In this document: positions 44,160 to 55,421 of the stretch, piece after piece
Position numbering within the stretch: the first letter of the stretch is position 1
Layout of the letters: each line of letters opens with the position of its first letter
Origin: Saussurea involucrata
Lineage: Eukaryota > Streptophyta > Magnoliopsida > Asterales > Asteraceae
Length of the DNA: 64,000 nt
Reading direction: 5' to 3'
Assembly (NCBI GenBank): GCA_033807775.1
Contig: CM066313.1
Coordinates: forward strand, 64,526,484-64,590,483
Translations under genes and position numbers: made by a program
Notes under the pieces: model-generated
Seen by the model: only the letters and a program-made list of their open reading frames with translations
Told to the model about the DNA's origin: nothing
Database searches by the model: none

Positions 44160-44521
44160 CTGACAAACCGACTTTTTAAGCAAGATCATCAGATTTTCAT
44201 TTTCAGCGACACTTTTTCCTTTGCCCTTGTCAGCTTCAGATGCTGATGGCTTTGTCTTTGTCCGCTCCCCTGTAGGTTCATTTATCAGAATACCTTTAAG
44301 AGCTTTAGTTCTCTGAGCATGCTTGACGATAAAAGATTCATCATCATCATCATCTTCGGAGAATAGGATGGTTCATCATCAGATAAGTCGACGACTTCTT
44401 CATCTTCAGCTTCAGACTCAGTTTCTTCAGCTTCTTCTTCGAGTTGCTCCCCCTCAAATACAGATGTAAGCTTCTCGGTTCCCTCAGGGTGTTCATCTCC
44501 CTGAGGTCCAGCGGCTGCTTC
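44160..44521 (-). pseudogene. env-like gene of the SIRE-type element, acidic part beyond the hAT insertion
   Basis: From the hAT border the minus-strand frame continues with GPQGDEHPEG and a Glu/Asp-rich stretch (EEEAEETESEAEDEEVVDL). A (GAT)n-like repeat near 44350 carries a frame shift, after which HAQRTKALKGILINEP and a lysine-rich end lead into the intron donor at 44160. Replication slippage in the trinucleotide repeat may explain the shift. Confidence 0.65.
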
Positions 44522-44609
44522 TAGGGGTGCTCACCGGTTGGGTTGGCCGGTTTGACGGCACTTTAACAACCCAACCCAATCATTGCGGCTTGAAAATTCT
44601 CAACCCAAT

Positions 44610-44988
44610 TGTTGGGTCTAGAAAGCCCCAATTATATAGAAAGTTTTATAAAGTCCATGTAAAGTCAACAAAAGTCAAATGTGTTGTTATTAGCTTTATA
44701 AGTATTTTGGGCTTTGGGAGTTTAATGGGAAGTTAAATGGGCTTGGGCCCATGTCTTGTATTTTAGACACTATAAATAAGTGTCTTGGGCTTACATTGTC
44801 ATTAGAGACTTTGAGACATTTAAGAGAATACACAGTGAGATTTGTGAGAGCTTTGTACGTTCAATTTCTCCCTCCATTGTATTTCAATCATATGAATAGA
44901 GATCATTCAATAAATTGTTCTTCATGTCTATCTCTATTCTACTTTCTATGGAGTATTCTTGATTGTTGCTTCAATTATGGAACTTACA
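44610..44988 (+). repeat. 5' LTR of the nested non-coding LTR element
   Basis: It starts TGTTGGGTCTAG and ends CTTACA. A TATA-like TATAAATAAG near 44771 lies in the expected U3/R area. Confidence 0.92.
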
Positions 44989-44990
44989 AT

Positions 44991-45003
44991 TGGTATCAGA
45001 GCC
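44991..45003 (+). promoter_or_regulatory. Primer binding site, initiator tRNA-Met
   Basis: TGGTATCAGAGCC, two bases after the LTR; perfect match to the usual plant copia primer site. Confidence 0.92.
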
Positions 45004-47305
45004 ACATCGAATCAATTTTCATTCGATACGATTATCTTTGCAACAATTCAAGAATTCAAGATCTAATTTGAAGATTTACATATTCAAGATGGTTCTTAAT
45101 CGTGTGCTACAATTCAAGGTAATATTCTGTGATTTCTTTCATCTTGAAGATTGATTTTAAGTTTTGGAGGAAGATTTTATAGATCTTGATGGTTCTTGAT
45201 GAAGAAAAGAAGTTAGATGTTCTTGATCTACTTCTTGATCGTTTTCTGCACTCAAATTGCGCAATGAAATGTCTACAAGAGTTTTGGTACTGAATTTCAT
45301 GTTCAAAGTCAGATTTGAAACGAGTTTTAGATCTTTGATTGCTTAAATTCAAATTTCTGAATTGATCAATCAGAAACTTGACTCTTGGCAATCTTTGTTC
45401 TAAGAAGATATACGGAGATCGACTTATTGTTCTACATCAAATTCGATTGGTGAGCATTTGATTAGAGTGAAGGATTTCACAGTGTACATTATTAATTCTT
45501 ATCCTACTTTGGTGAAATTTCTTGGGATATTAATCTGCAGATGTTGTTCATTCAAGGAATTTGGATCTGTTTGCTGTCAGAAATTTGATTAAATTGGACA
45601 ATTTCACAAGAGATTAAGAAGCTTGTATTGATGATGATTAACAAGATTTTAATTTTTTTATGAGTTACATTTGTGAGAACAACAAGATCACAGATTCACC
45701 CATGTTAGTTCCGAGTTCCAGATCTCGTTGATGTTGATCAGAGATTGTACAAAGCTTATCAGATCTAGTATACACGTTGCATTCGAAAAATGCAACTCTA
45801 CTGTGTTTTCAGAAGTTTGTTCAAAGGCTAATCAGAGCTTTCATTAAACTGTCATGATGCTATCCAACTGAATGCAGAAATCTGTTATGATCAACTTGTG
45901 TAACATAATTTGGTTGTGTTTAAGACACGGAACTGTTGTTGTTGGTTTTTACTGTTCACATTAATCCATACAGAAAACAGCAAGCTGTTTGTTAATTGTT
46001 GCTACTGTTTGTTGCTGTCCACAAAAGCATGCTGTCAAAGTTGAGGTGAAACAGAAAATCAGTTGCTGTTTTGAAGTTTAAAGTGAAGATCGATCATTGT
46101 TTATGTCAAACAGAATGTTCATGATTAAAACGCTTTGATGTTGATGCCGTAACAGAAAACAGAGAGATGTTTCAAGATGTTCAGAATTGATGTCAAGCTA
46201 ATCAGAGTTCTGATAGTTCAACGAGTTCTAGTCTTGTAAAGTCTGCAACTTTTTCAGAGTTGTTTTCTTATGAACTCAAAGTTTAAAGTGAGCCTATTCA
46301 GAATTGATTCAGAGTTTCATTCACATAATTTCAGAGTTAATGGACAGCTTATTCAGCTTATCAGAGTTGATTTGTAACGGTTCAGATTTGATGTCCAACC
46401 AATTATTGGTGCTGTATGGGTTTCAGTTCGTGCATAACAGAAAATAGCTGTTGTCTAGGCTGTTTCTTTGCTGTCAAACAACAGCTGTTCAAACAGAAAA
46501 CAGCAAGAATTCCACGCTATTGAAGTCTAATCAGAGTCTATGTTCAGAGTTCACTTCAAGTTTAATCAGAATTCTGACTCCAATAGTCAGAACTTTATCT
46601 TGTGTAGTCAGAACTTCTAAACTTCAGAGTTGATTTTTTTCAGAGTTCTTCAGGTTCAGAATTCTGATTGACTTACTCAGAATTCTGATTGAACTAGTCA
46701 GAACTTTTACTTAGACTTCTCAGAACAAAAGTCTAATAACTGACAGATTTGCGCACCTGTCATATTTTGATCAGAATTCCCTCCTCAAAGCTCCAAATTT
46801 GACGAGTCTAGAAGCATTAGTTTCCTAAGACACAGATGAACATTTTTCATGTTTTGAGTTTGATCTGAATAAGTGCGCTTAATGGTCAGAATCTGTGTTA
46901 AAGTCAGAGGACACTTGGTGGACAGAAAGCTGCATTTTTCACTCTATTTCTCCCAACTTTCAGAAAGGTGTTCTATCTTCTATTTTTATGGATTCAAGCT
47001 GAGTTATTGAAGTGTGTTAAGACACTCCCTCCTCTGATCTTAATGGATTAAGATCTTGAGCTTAATGGTCATACAACTCGAATATCAAGGACGAATTCTT
47101 AATTATAAAATGAGGTGGTTTCAGTCGAGCTTATTGCACATTGGATTCGATTTTAAAGTTATAATTTGTGAAGAAGAAGAGCAAATTTTGAGGGGGAGCT
47201 TGGATAGATTTGCAAGGCGTGAAGATGTGCAACACTAAAGTTTTCAAAGAAATCAAGGGGGAGATCATTTGAAGATGTTTTCTTTAAAAAACTTTAGGGG
47301 GAGAT

Positions 47306-47684
47306 TGTTGGGTCTAGAAAGCCCCAATTATATAGAAAGTTTTATAAAGTCCATGTAAAGTCAACAAAAGTCAAATGTGTTGTTATTAGCTTTATAAGTA
47401 TTTTGGGCTTTGGGAGTTTAATGAGAAGTTAAATGGGCTTGGGCCCATGTCTTGTATTTTAGACACTATAAATAAGTGTCTTGGGCTTACATTGTCATTA
47501 GAGACTTTGAGACATTTAAGAGAATACACAGTGAGATTTGTGAGAGCTTTGTACGTTCAATTTCTCCCTCCATTGTATTTCAATCATATGAATAAAGATC
47601 ATTCAATAAATTGTTCTTCATGTCTATCTCTATTCTACTTTCTATGGAGTATTCTTGATTGTTGCTTCAATTATGGAACTTACA
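47306..47684 (+). repeat. 3' LTR of the nested non-coding LTR element
   Basis: Same length as the 5' LTR; only AATGAGAAG for AATGGGAAG and ATAAAGATC for ATAGAGATC were noted. Confidence 0.92.
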
Positions 47685-47863
47685 CCAACCCAACCCAATC
47701 ACAAGTGCAACCCAACCCAACCCGTTCGGGTTGGGTTGGGTTGAAACTTTTATTCAACATTTCACCATTCAACTAAGTTATCGAATCTAAACAAACTAAT
47801 TGCCCAAACAAGAAGACAGTAACATCAAACACCAGTTGAATAGGTAAACTCTAATACGCTCAC

Positions 47864-48207
47864 CTGCCTAGCAACATCCTCCAGATTATGATCCAGTTTC
47901 TTTAAGGCCTCAGCATAAGCCCCTGACAGCTTTAAATTACCAATGGCATTTAGCAATGCTCTGCCCTAGGACAATCAAGATTCAAGAAATAAAAAGAGTA
48001 AAAGACTAAAACAAAATATGCACTAACTATGAAGTGAACATAATACAAGAAAAGAAGACTACAACACACCTGAAGAAACTCCATAGATAAGTAATATGCC
48101 TGCTTCACGTTCATCTTTTCATGGAATTCATATGTGGCATTCCAATTTTTGATGAGCATATCACGAACACTTTCGGCAGTAGCATAGAATGCCTTTGGAA
48201 CCAAGAC
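47864..48207 (-). pseudogene. Captured alpha-glucan (starch) phosphorylase fragment, two exons
   Basis: Exon 48207-48070 encodes 46 residues (KAFYATAESVRDMLIKNWNA, then NVKQAYYLSMEFLQ). Intron 48069-47966 has the donor CTTCAG|GTGTGT and acceptor TGTCCTAG|GGCAG. Exon 47965-47864 encodes 34 residues (GRALLNAIGNLKLSGAYAEA, then LEDVARQ) and ends at a donor CAG|GTGAGC. These are the conserved N-terminal helices of glycogen/starch phosphorylase; the wording looks more like the plastid (L) form than the cytosolic form, from family knowledge. Both exons are open and in phase, and the introns are kept, so the fragment was copied at DNA level. It covers under a tenth of the enzyme and lacks the catalytic and pyridoxal-phosphate regions. 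Confidence 0.88.
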
Positions 48208-48847
48208 CTAGTAAGTGGGATCATAGAACAGGAACGAAGAAGATAAGCTTACCACTGTTAACCAAGGTGAAATCACAGGCATGATTAATCGAAATTCGCA
48301 AAGCAACATAAATCGAAGAAGATAAGCAAATACCGGTCTGGAACGAAGAAAATAAGCAACATAAATCGAAAAAAGAAACTACGAAGAAGATAAGCATACC
48401 AGTCTGGAACGAAGAAGATAAGCAACATAAATCGAAAGCTAATTCATTCTGGAACGAAAATAGAAACTACGAAGAAGATAAGCATACCAGTTACCTCGAT
48501 TCAACCTCGATTCAACATGAAGTCGCAAAGCTAAGTGAGGAAGTCTGGAACTGGAAGTGAATGGATTTAGGAATTAGATTGAAAGGTGAAAACGAGAGAG
48601 GGAGGCGTTCTATTTTGCTAAGATGAAACCTAATTCAAGTGTTGGAGCCCTTTTTCCCACGGGTCATCGGGTTGGGCCGGAAATATTTGGGCCTAACCCG
48701 TTATCAACCCAATACTTGCGGTTTAGCCAAAAAAATTATCGATGGTACGTCGGGTTGGTGCGGTTTGGTTTTTTTTTTGCCTCGGGTTGGGTTGGGTTGG
48801 CCGGGTTGGTCGGGTTGGTCGGAAATTTGAGCACCCCTAGCTGCTTC

Positions 48848-51200
48848 AATTGTCTTCTCACCCTCTTCAGTAAAGGTGAGGTCTTCAGCCTTCTCTCCCC
48901 TGATAGATTCATCATGGGAAAGGTCTTCAGCGCTCTTGGAAAGGTCTTCAGCGCTCTTCTCCCCGTCTTTTTCATGATGAGTGGGGGAGGAATGTGATGA
49001 TTCAGCAACTTGTGTTGTTTCCCTGTCTTCTTGGCCAGGGATCCCCACACAGATTTCAATCACTGATAATCTGGTTTCTAGACCAGAAATACCAGGATTG
49101 ATCTTCACGAGTTCAGCACGATCCGCCGTAGTAAAAGATGGAGGTGCAGGGGCAGGTGCAGGGGCGGTCGTGTTGGTCAGGATCTGCTACAACAAAGTGT
49201 TCATAGAAGTGATGTCATTCTTCATCGTATTGACATCAGTCTTCACAGAACTCATGTCAGTCTTGACGGAGCTGACATTAGTCTTTACAGCAGACATGTC
49301 ACCTTCGAGTTTGCCAACCGATGTCTTCAGCGTTGTGACTTCACTGGACATGGTGTCAACTGATTTCTTGATGTCGAGGTAGTCTGTGTAGATATCAGAG
49401 AGAACTTTGGCGAATTCGGTGAGTGATCTATCAACCTTCTCCAAGTCAGCTTTGGAGGCATTCTTTTCGACGACAGTTGTCAGCTTCGTAAGATTCTCTC
49501 CAGCGTTTGTTACAGCTGAAGAGTTGTCAGAAAGAGTAGTAGTGAGACCTGTCAGCGTCATCTCTATTGTCTTCAGAGAGGCGTTGATGTCTCTCAAATT
49601 AGGACCTGTAACATATAAAAACTTGTGAACAGAGGAAAGCTCAAAAGTTTGGGGTTCAGTTACAGTGTATATGGGTTGGTGTGTACCTGCAGGAGGATTG
49701 GTGAATTCATCAAAATCTCGGGTTCTTGAGTAAAGTTCCATGTCGTCAGCTAACGTGCGTGGACGTATGGTCATCTCTGCAGGTCCTATGCCCATCACTC
49801 CTTGAAGAGTATTTTTCTTTAGCTTCTGGAGGAATGACAGGTGATTCAGTGATAACTGGAGTGGAGTCTAAATGAGTAGAGGGAGAAGCAAAGGATAAGA
49901 ATGGAGGTTGGTTACTGAGTTCAGCGTTGGATTCGCTGAGAATCACTTCATCAGTCTTTTGAGAGACTGAAGGAGGTTGGGTAGATTCCAAGTTTGTAAC
50001 CTCAGCGTTTGGAGACGCTGAAGTTGGGATAGAGTGGGTCGCTTGTTCAGCTATGGCAGAGCGTACCACTGAACTTTCCTTCAGCCCAACAAGAGGAGCT
50101 GAGGAGACTTTAGCAATAGATTGCTGGGGTTGCTCCTTGGTTTTCTTAGTTCTTTTGGAACCAAGTTGGGTGTCAGAGTGTTTCCTTTTAAGAGAAGGAA
50201 TGGAGGTTGCAGCTGGGGTATCAGCGGTGGGTTTGTCCGCTGAAGGAGCTGCAGAAGTAGAAGAAGTAGGGTTTAGAAGAGTTAACAGAGTAGAAAGACG
50301 TACCTCATTTTCCACCGGCTTGAAGTCGATAATCTTAGGGCCGACCTGAGAGAGTTTCAGGTCACCCTCTGTTGGGTAGCTGTCTTTCAGGACATTTTGG
50401 AATATGACGCTGATGAATCGAGGATAGGGAACCCATGGAGATATGTCAGCGACGGAGTCCACTCGGAGTACCAGGTCATCATAGATAATCGATGCCCAGT
50501 CTATATGTAGACATTTCAGCAATGCATATCCCATTGCTTGCTGAGGCTTAGCGGCTTGGTCAGAGGAGCCGATCTTGGCAGTCATGCAGCTGATCAAATG
50601 GGCGAAGATGAAATTCATCTCGCTGGGCATTTTAGACTTTTTGATAAGGGTCAGCTTTTTCTCGGGCTTCATGTCCCTTCCAGTTTCCCATACATATCCC
50701 ATTGCATCGAAGAATGCAATGATGACTTCCCTGTCTGAGTTTTTCTTGGGGTCAGGGAGAGGGAGAAAAGGTTTTTCTTTGGTGGCCAAGGGAAGGTTCA
50801 GGGCTTTGCGAATGATGGCAGGTGTAATCTTCATAGTGCCATATTCGATTTTGTAGAGGATGCAGTCAATTGTTTTTTAGGGGTCTTTGGCTGATGGTAG
50901 CTGAGAGTGTCTGGCAGAGTACCAGAATTGGGATAGCAAAAGCTGACGTGCAGGAGGTGTTATGGTCAGGGCTGTGGTGATGCAACAATTCTTCAGGAAG
51001 TTCACAATATCATCTAGATGTGTGACTTGCTTTCGATGAGGAAACTCGAGAAGCGCATAGACGTTATTTACTTTAGTCCAATCCAGCTTGTCAAGAGAGA
51101 ACTTGACCTGAGGAGCCTTGAGGATTTCCACTTCCTCAGCAGTATTATCAACAGCAGTGGTCTCAGCGATGGTGTTCTTGGGAATGTCAGAAGATGCCAT
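48848..51200 (-). pseudogene. env-like gene of the SIRE-type element, first coding part
   Basis: The ATG at 51200 (MASSDIPKNTIAETTAVD) lies four bases after a splice acceptor. The first domain (LDDIVNFLKN, QLLLSQFWYSARH, MKITPAIIRKALNLPLATKE, MNFIFAHLISCMTAKIG) has the same pattern as the ORF at 63024 and is shared by SIRE-like extra ORFs. A Ser/Thr/Pro-rich middle follows. A second part in another frame (from about 49798) contains heptad-like repeats (SSVKTDMSSVKTDVNTMKND) predicted to form a coiled coil. Breaks: stop at 50877, a frame shift near 49770, a stop at 49187. The hAT element interrupts it at 48847. Products of this ORF are often called envelope-like, but that role is unproven. Confidence 0.78.
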
Positions 51201-51203
51201 TTT

Positions 51204-51600
51204 CTGTATTATCAGTTCAACCAAAGATTAACAAATAAGAATAATCTTAATGTGGAAAGATTTTCCAATAAGATGGTTCGAATTTTGCCATTTCATTCAG
51301 ACAAAATGTCTTTATGAAGATTAGGGTTTTTCTTGCTTTTGAAAAACGAAATGCAAACCCCAAAAAAAATCTTGTTTTTCAGTTTCCTTTCAAGATTGGG
51401 ATTCTGGAAAAACGAATGAAGAACAAGTTTAGGATTTTGCGATTTTAAACTTGAAGAATAACCATGAAATGGTTGTGTTCATAAAACCATGAAAGAAAAT
51501 GATTTCATTTTTAAGAAGTTCTTTTGTTTGATCTTGTTAAAACAATGAGAAGATCAGAAACAAGTTATTTGCATTTGGTAAATAATAAGAACATATTAAC
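51204..51600 (-). other. Leader intron of the SIRE env-like gene
   Basis: On the minus strand the donor is ATCAAAG|GTTAATATG and the acceptor GATAATACAG|AAAATGG. The 397-bp intron is T-rich. The leader exon would begin below the TATA box at about 51730. Confidence 0.55.
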
Positions 51601-51722
51601 CTTTGATGTTTGAAGAAGATGAACAGTTGTTCTTGAAAAATTCGAGAGCAAAATGCAACAGTGAATTCTTTCTTTGCTTGGAGAAGAAGTTCACGTAAAA
51701 GGAAAATATAAACCAAGAAATT

Positions 51723-51732
51723 GTTTATATAG
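51723..51732 (-). promoter_or_regulatory. TATA box of the SIRE env-like transcription unit
   Basis: On the minus strand CTATATAAAC, about 125 bases before the leader donor and 530 bases before the env-like ATG. This is the same layout as in the Athila-type element and in the plus-strand copia element. Confidence 0.5.
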
Positions 51733-52180
51733 AGAGATTAGAAAGAGAAAATCTTGAGCGGGAAAAGATTTTCATCATGACACGAACACGTGTTTGCATT
51801 TGATTGGCGAGTAAACGAAACGTGCAAACGTGTGTCAGAAAGAAGAACGTGTCGGGGCTTATCCGTTGTAATGACGTCACAACTGTCCTTTCACATTCTT
51901 GGATGTCTCTTAGGTTTTGAAAGACTCAGGGACACTTTTGAAAACATGAAGCACTGAATAGAAATATCAGTGTTGGTTTTAGAAATTTCAAAGTATCACT
52001 GATAAGGAAGAGATATTCAGCGATGTAATTTATTTTGAAATCTTGCATTTACATGCGATTTGTCAGAGAGAGAAACATACCTTGATATCAGCGAATCACG
52101 TTTATTTAGAGAGAAGATGATAGTGGGTTATACAAGCTGATTTTATCCTATTGCTGATCAAATGTGAATCGCTGAAGATT

Positions 52181-55100
52181 TTACTCTTCAAAATTCAGCA
52201 TTCCAAGCTCGCTGATGAGAAAGTTGAACCTTGTCTCATCAAGAGGTTTGGTGAACAGATCAGCTAACTGATAATCAGTTGGGATAAAGTGAAGTTCTAT
52301 ATCACCATTCATCACATGATCTCTGATAAAGTGATACCTGATTTCGATGTGTTTTGTCTTTGAGTGTAGCACTGGATTATTTGCTATAGCGATGGCACTT
52401 GTGCTATCGCAATAGATTGGAATATTTGAGAGCTGAAGGTCATAGTCCAGTAGTTGATTTCTCATCCACAAGACCTGAGAACAACAGCTTCCAGCGGCTA
52501 CATACTCAGCTTCAGCTGTGGAGGTGGACACTGAGTTTTGCTTTTTACTTGTCCAACTTACCAGCTTTCCACCCAGGAGCTGACATCCTATTGTGGTGCT
52601 TTTCCTATCCATTCTGCAACCTGCAAAATCACTACCTGAATAGGCGATTAGATCGAATCCTGAGTCTTTGGGATACCAAAGACCTAGATTCGCTGTACCC
52701 TTAAGATATCGAAAAATTCGCTTTACAGCTTTCATATGAGATATCTTAGGTTCAGCTTAATATCGTGCACACAAACATGTTGCATACATAATATCGGGTC
52801 GGCTAGCTGTAAGATACAACAGAGAGCCGATCATCCCACGGTACAACGTGACATTAACAGGAACACCCTTAGTATCCTTATCAAGTGTCAGCGGTGGTGC
52901 CATAGGGGTTTTCATAGCTGAACTTTCAGTTAAGTCGAATTTCTTTAGCATATCTTTAACATACTTTCCCTGATTAATGAAAGTTCCTTTTTCATTTTGC
53001 TTTATCTGAAGACCAAGGAAATATGTTAGTTCACCCATCATGCTCATCTTATACTCATCTTTCATTCTATCAGCGAAACGATTACAAAGATCAGGGTTAG
53101 TAGAGCCAAATATAATGTCATCAACATATATCTGAACAAGAATGATATGACCTTTTACTTTCCTGAAAATAGAGTTTTGTCGATTTTACCTCGCTCAAAT
53201 TGTTCAATATGGAAATAAGTAGAAAGAGTGTCATACCATGCACGTGGAGCTTGCTTTAAGCCATAAAGTGCCTTATCCAGTTTATAAACATAACCTGGAC
53301 GCTTAGGATCCGAGAATCCTGGAGGTTGTTCCACATAGACTTCTTCATTCAGCTTTCCATTTAGAAACGCTGACTTAACATCCATCTGATATACTTTGAA
53401 GTCTTTGTGTACAACGTATGCTAAGAATAGACGAATAGATTCTAGTCTTGCTACTGGAGCAAATGTTTCGTCATAGTCTATACCTTCCTCTTGTCTGTAT
53501 CCCTGAGCAACAAGACGAGCCTTGTTGCGGGTTACAGTTCCATGTTCGTCCAACTTGTTTCAATAGACCCATTTAGTGCCTATCACTGTTTTGTCAGTTG
53601 GTCTTCGAACAAGTTTCCAAACTTTGTTTCTTTCGAATTCAGTCAGCTCTTCTTGCATGGCGCTGACCCAGTTTGGATCTTTGAGGGCATCATCTACTTT
53701 CTTTGGTTCAGTTAGAGAAATAAAGTTAACAAATAAACATATATTACCTGCACTTCGTCGAGTCTGAACACCAGCGTTTGGATCACCAAGAATTTGATCA
53801 ATTGGGTGATTTACAGTCCATCGCTGAGCCGGGGCGTGAGACGCTGACTCAACCAGAACTGGAGGAACTGAAGATGAAGCTTCAGCGACGTCTGGAGTAT
53901 CAGCCAAGAGAGGAATGGATGCAATTGTCATTATATTCACTGATTGCTGAGAAGTAGATGGAATGTCTGAGACATTTGTTTCAGAAGCAGGTATAGTGTT
54001 TATAGGAACAGCTGAGACCCATGATGTTTCAGCTTCACTATTCTGCATATTTGGAATGATAGTAAGACCATCATCTTCAACTGTATGAGCACGAGGAGTG
54101 GGAATATCTTCAGAATCACCAAGATGAGAAAACATCCATTGATTCAGTTCTTCAGTATCAGCGGACGGTTTAGAGTTCGCTGAACGGGATTCGTCAAACG
54201 TGACGTGAATTGTTTCTTCAACAGTTTGTCTTCTTCGATTGAAGACTCTGAAGGCTTTGGAGACTGAGGAGTATCCAAGAAAGATTCCATCATCAGCCTT
54301 AGGATCAAACTTTCCAAGGGCATCTCTGTTGTACAGTATGAAACACTGACATCCAAAGATGTGAAGAAAGCTGATTGAAGGCTTTCTCCCATGAAAAAGT
54401 TCATAGGCTGTTTTATTGAATCTTTTGACTATCAGCGACCTGTTTTGCGTAAAACAAGAAGTGTTGACAGCTTCTGCCCAAAACTGAGTAGGCAGGTGAG
54501 AATCGCTGAGCATTGAACGTGCAGCTTCAATGATTGTTCTATTTCTTCTTTCAGCGACTCCATTTTGTTGCGGTGTTCTCACTGAAGAAAAGTTGTGAGA
54601 AATACCCTTACTCTCAAAGAAGGAATCAAGAGAACTGTTTTTGAATTCAGTCCCATGATCACTCCTTATTGAGCGAATGGTCAAATTGTTCAGGGTTTCC
54701 ATCTTCTGAACAAAGGTGATGAGTTCTTCAGGGGTGTCACTCTTGTAACGAAGAAACATAACCCATGTATAACGAGAGAAATCATCAACTATGACCAGTG
54801 TATATTTCTTTCCAGCGATGGATTGTTTGTTAACAGGGCCAAACAAATCCATATGGAGTAGTTGTGGAGGAGATGACACTGAGGAGATTTGCTTTGACTT
54901 GAAGCTTGCTTTGGTCTGCTTCCCTTTCTCACACGCTGAACATAAAGACTCTTTGGCGTATGAGTGTTGAGGTAGACCAGTGACTAACTCTTTTGAAGAA
55001 AGAGTGTTAAGTGTCTTGAAATTCAGATGAGAGAGCCTCTTATGCCATAGCCAGTTGACATCAGATGAGGCTTTTGAGAAGAAACAGGAGTTCTCAGTGG

Positions 55101-55421
55101 TGGTTGAGTCCATGTTTATTACATAAACATTTTCCAAACGATAACCGCTGAGATTACCTTGTTATCCTTGTCGCAAAGCTGACTGATGCTTAACAGATTG
55201 TGCTTCAGCCCTTCAACATATGCGACTCTTCTGAAGGTGGTTGTACAATTTGAGAGTACACCAAACCCTCGGGTATGTCCTTTTCCATTTCCACCGAAAG
55301 TCACAGAGGGACCCTTCTCTTCCTTGTATTCAGCGAGCAGGCTTTTCTTTCCAGTCATGTGTCTAGAGCATCCGCTATCGAGATACCAGATACCCTTCTG
55401 AACCTGCATCACAAAGGAAGA
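52181..55421 (-). pseudogene. pol of the SIRE-type element (protease, integrase, RT, RNase H)
   Basis: The protease region has YLDSGCSRHMTG (55412 onward). Integrase follows with the GAG-pre-integrase and HHCC zinc region (WLWHKRLSHLNF, CSACEKGKQ), then LHMDLFGPV, IRSDHGTEFKN and NGVAERRNRT for the D,D,E triad. RT reads WVSAMQEELTEFERNKVWKL, YQMDVKSAFLNG, LYGLKQAPRAWY and YVDD (53128-53117). RNase H ends with STAEAEYVAA, TKHIEIRYHFIRD and QLADLFTKPL. Breaks are a frame shift near 55150, a stop at 53557 (CGA to TGA), a frame shift near 53160 and a stop at 52754 (CAA to TAA). The 5' border follows the gag stop; three codons later the frame is open again, so a fused gag-pol with one mutated codon is likely. 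Confidence 0.92.

Larger units (their letters stand above)
44610..47684 (+). mobile_element. Young non-coding LTR retrotransposon (copia-type, TRIM/LARD-like)
   Basis: LTRs of 379 bp (44610-44988 and 47306-47684) start TGTTGGGTCTAG and end GGAACTTACA; by eye I find only two differences, both G/A. A Met primer site TGGTATCAGAGCC lies at 44991-45003 and a polypurine tract AGGGGGAGA at 47296-47304. The flanks CCAAT and CCAAC differ at one base. The 2.3-kb interior has no gag or pol; it is rich in CAGAATTCTGA, TCAGAGTT and GTCAGAACTT words. It must depend on proteins of another copia element. Confidence 0.9.
44522..48839. mobile_element. hAT-like element carrying starch phosphorylase exons
   Basis: The ends TAGGGGTGCTCA and TGAGCACCCCTA are inverted copies, flanked by GCTGCTTC on both sides (44514-44521 and 48840-48847). 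Subterminal parts are made of GGGTTGGGTTGG and CAACCC words. Without the LTR element inside (44610-47684) it is about 1.24 kb. It contains two exons and one intron of an alpha-glucan phosphorylase gene (minus strand) and a tandem repeat with ACGAAGAAGATAAGCA (48225-48495). No transposase is seen, so it is a Pack-type, non-autonomous hAT. Confidence 0.92.

Noticed and set aside
47864..48207. A resident starch phosphorylase gene
   Set aside because: Only two of many exons are present, bounded by hAT ends with a perfect target duplication.
47690..48800. GGGTTGGGTTGG and CAACCC repeats looking like telomere DNA
   Set aside because: The unit is not the plant TTTAGGG repeat, and the repeats sit at both ends of a hAT-like element as subterminal motifs.
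50053..50349. Plus-strand frames opposite the env-like gene (also 50538-50856)
   Set aside because: Shadows of the minus-strand coding sequence.
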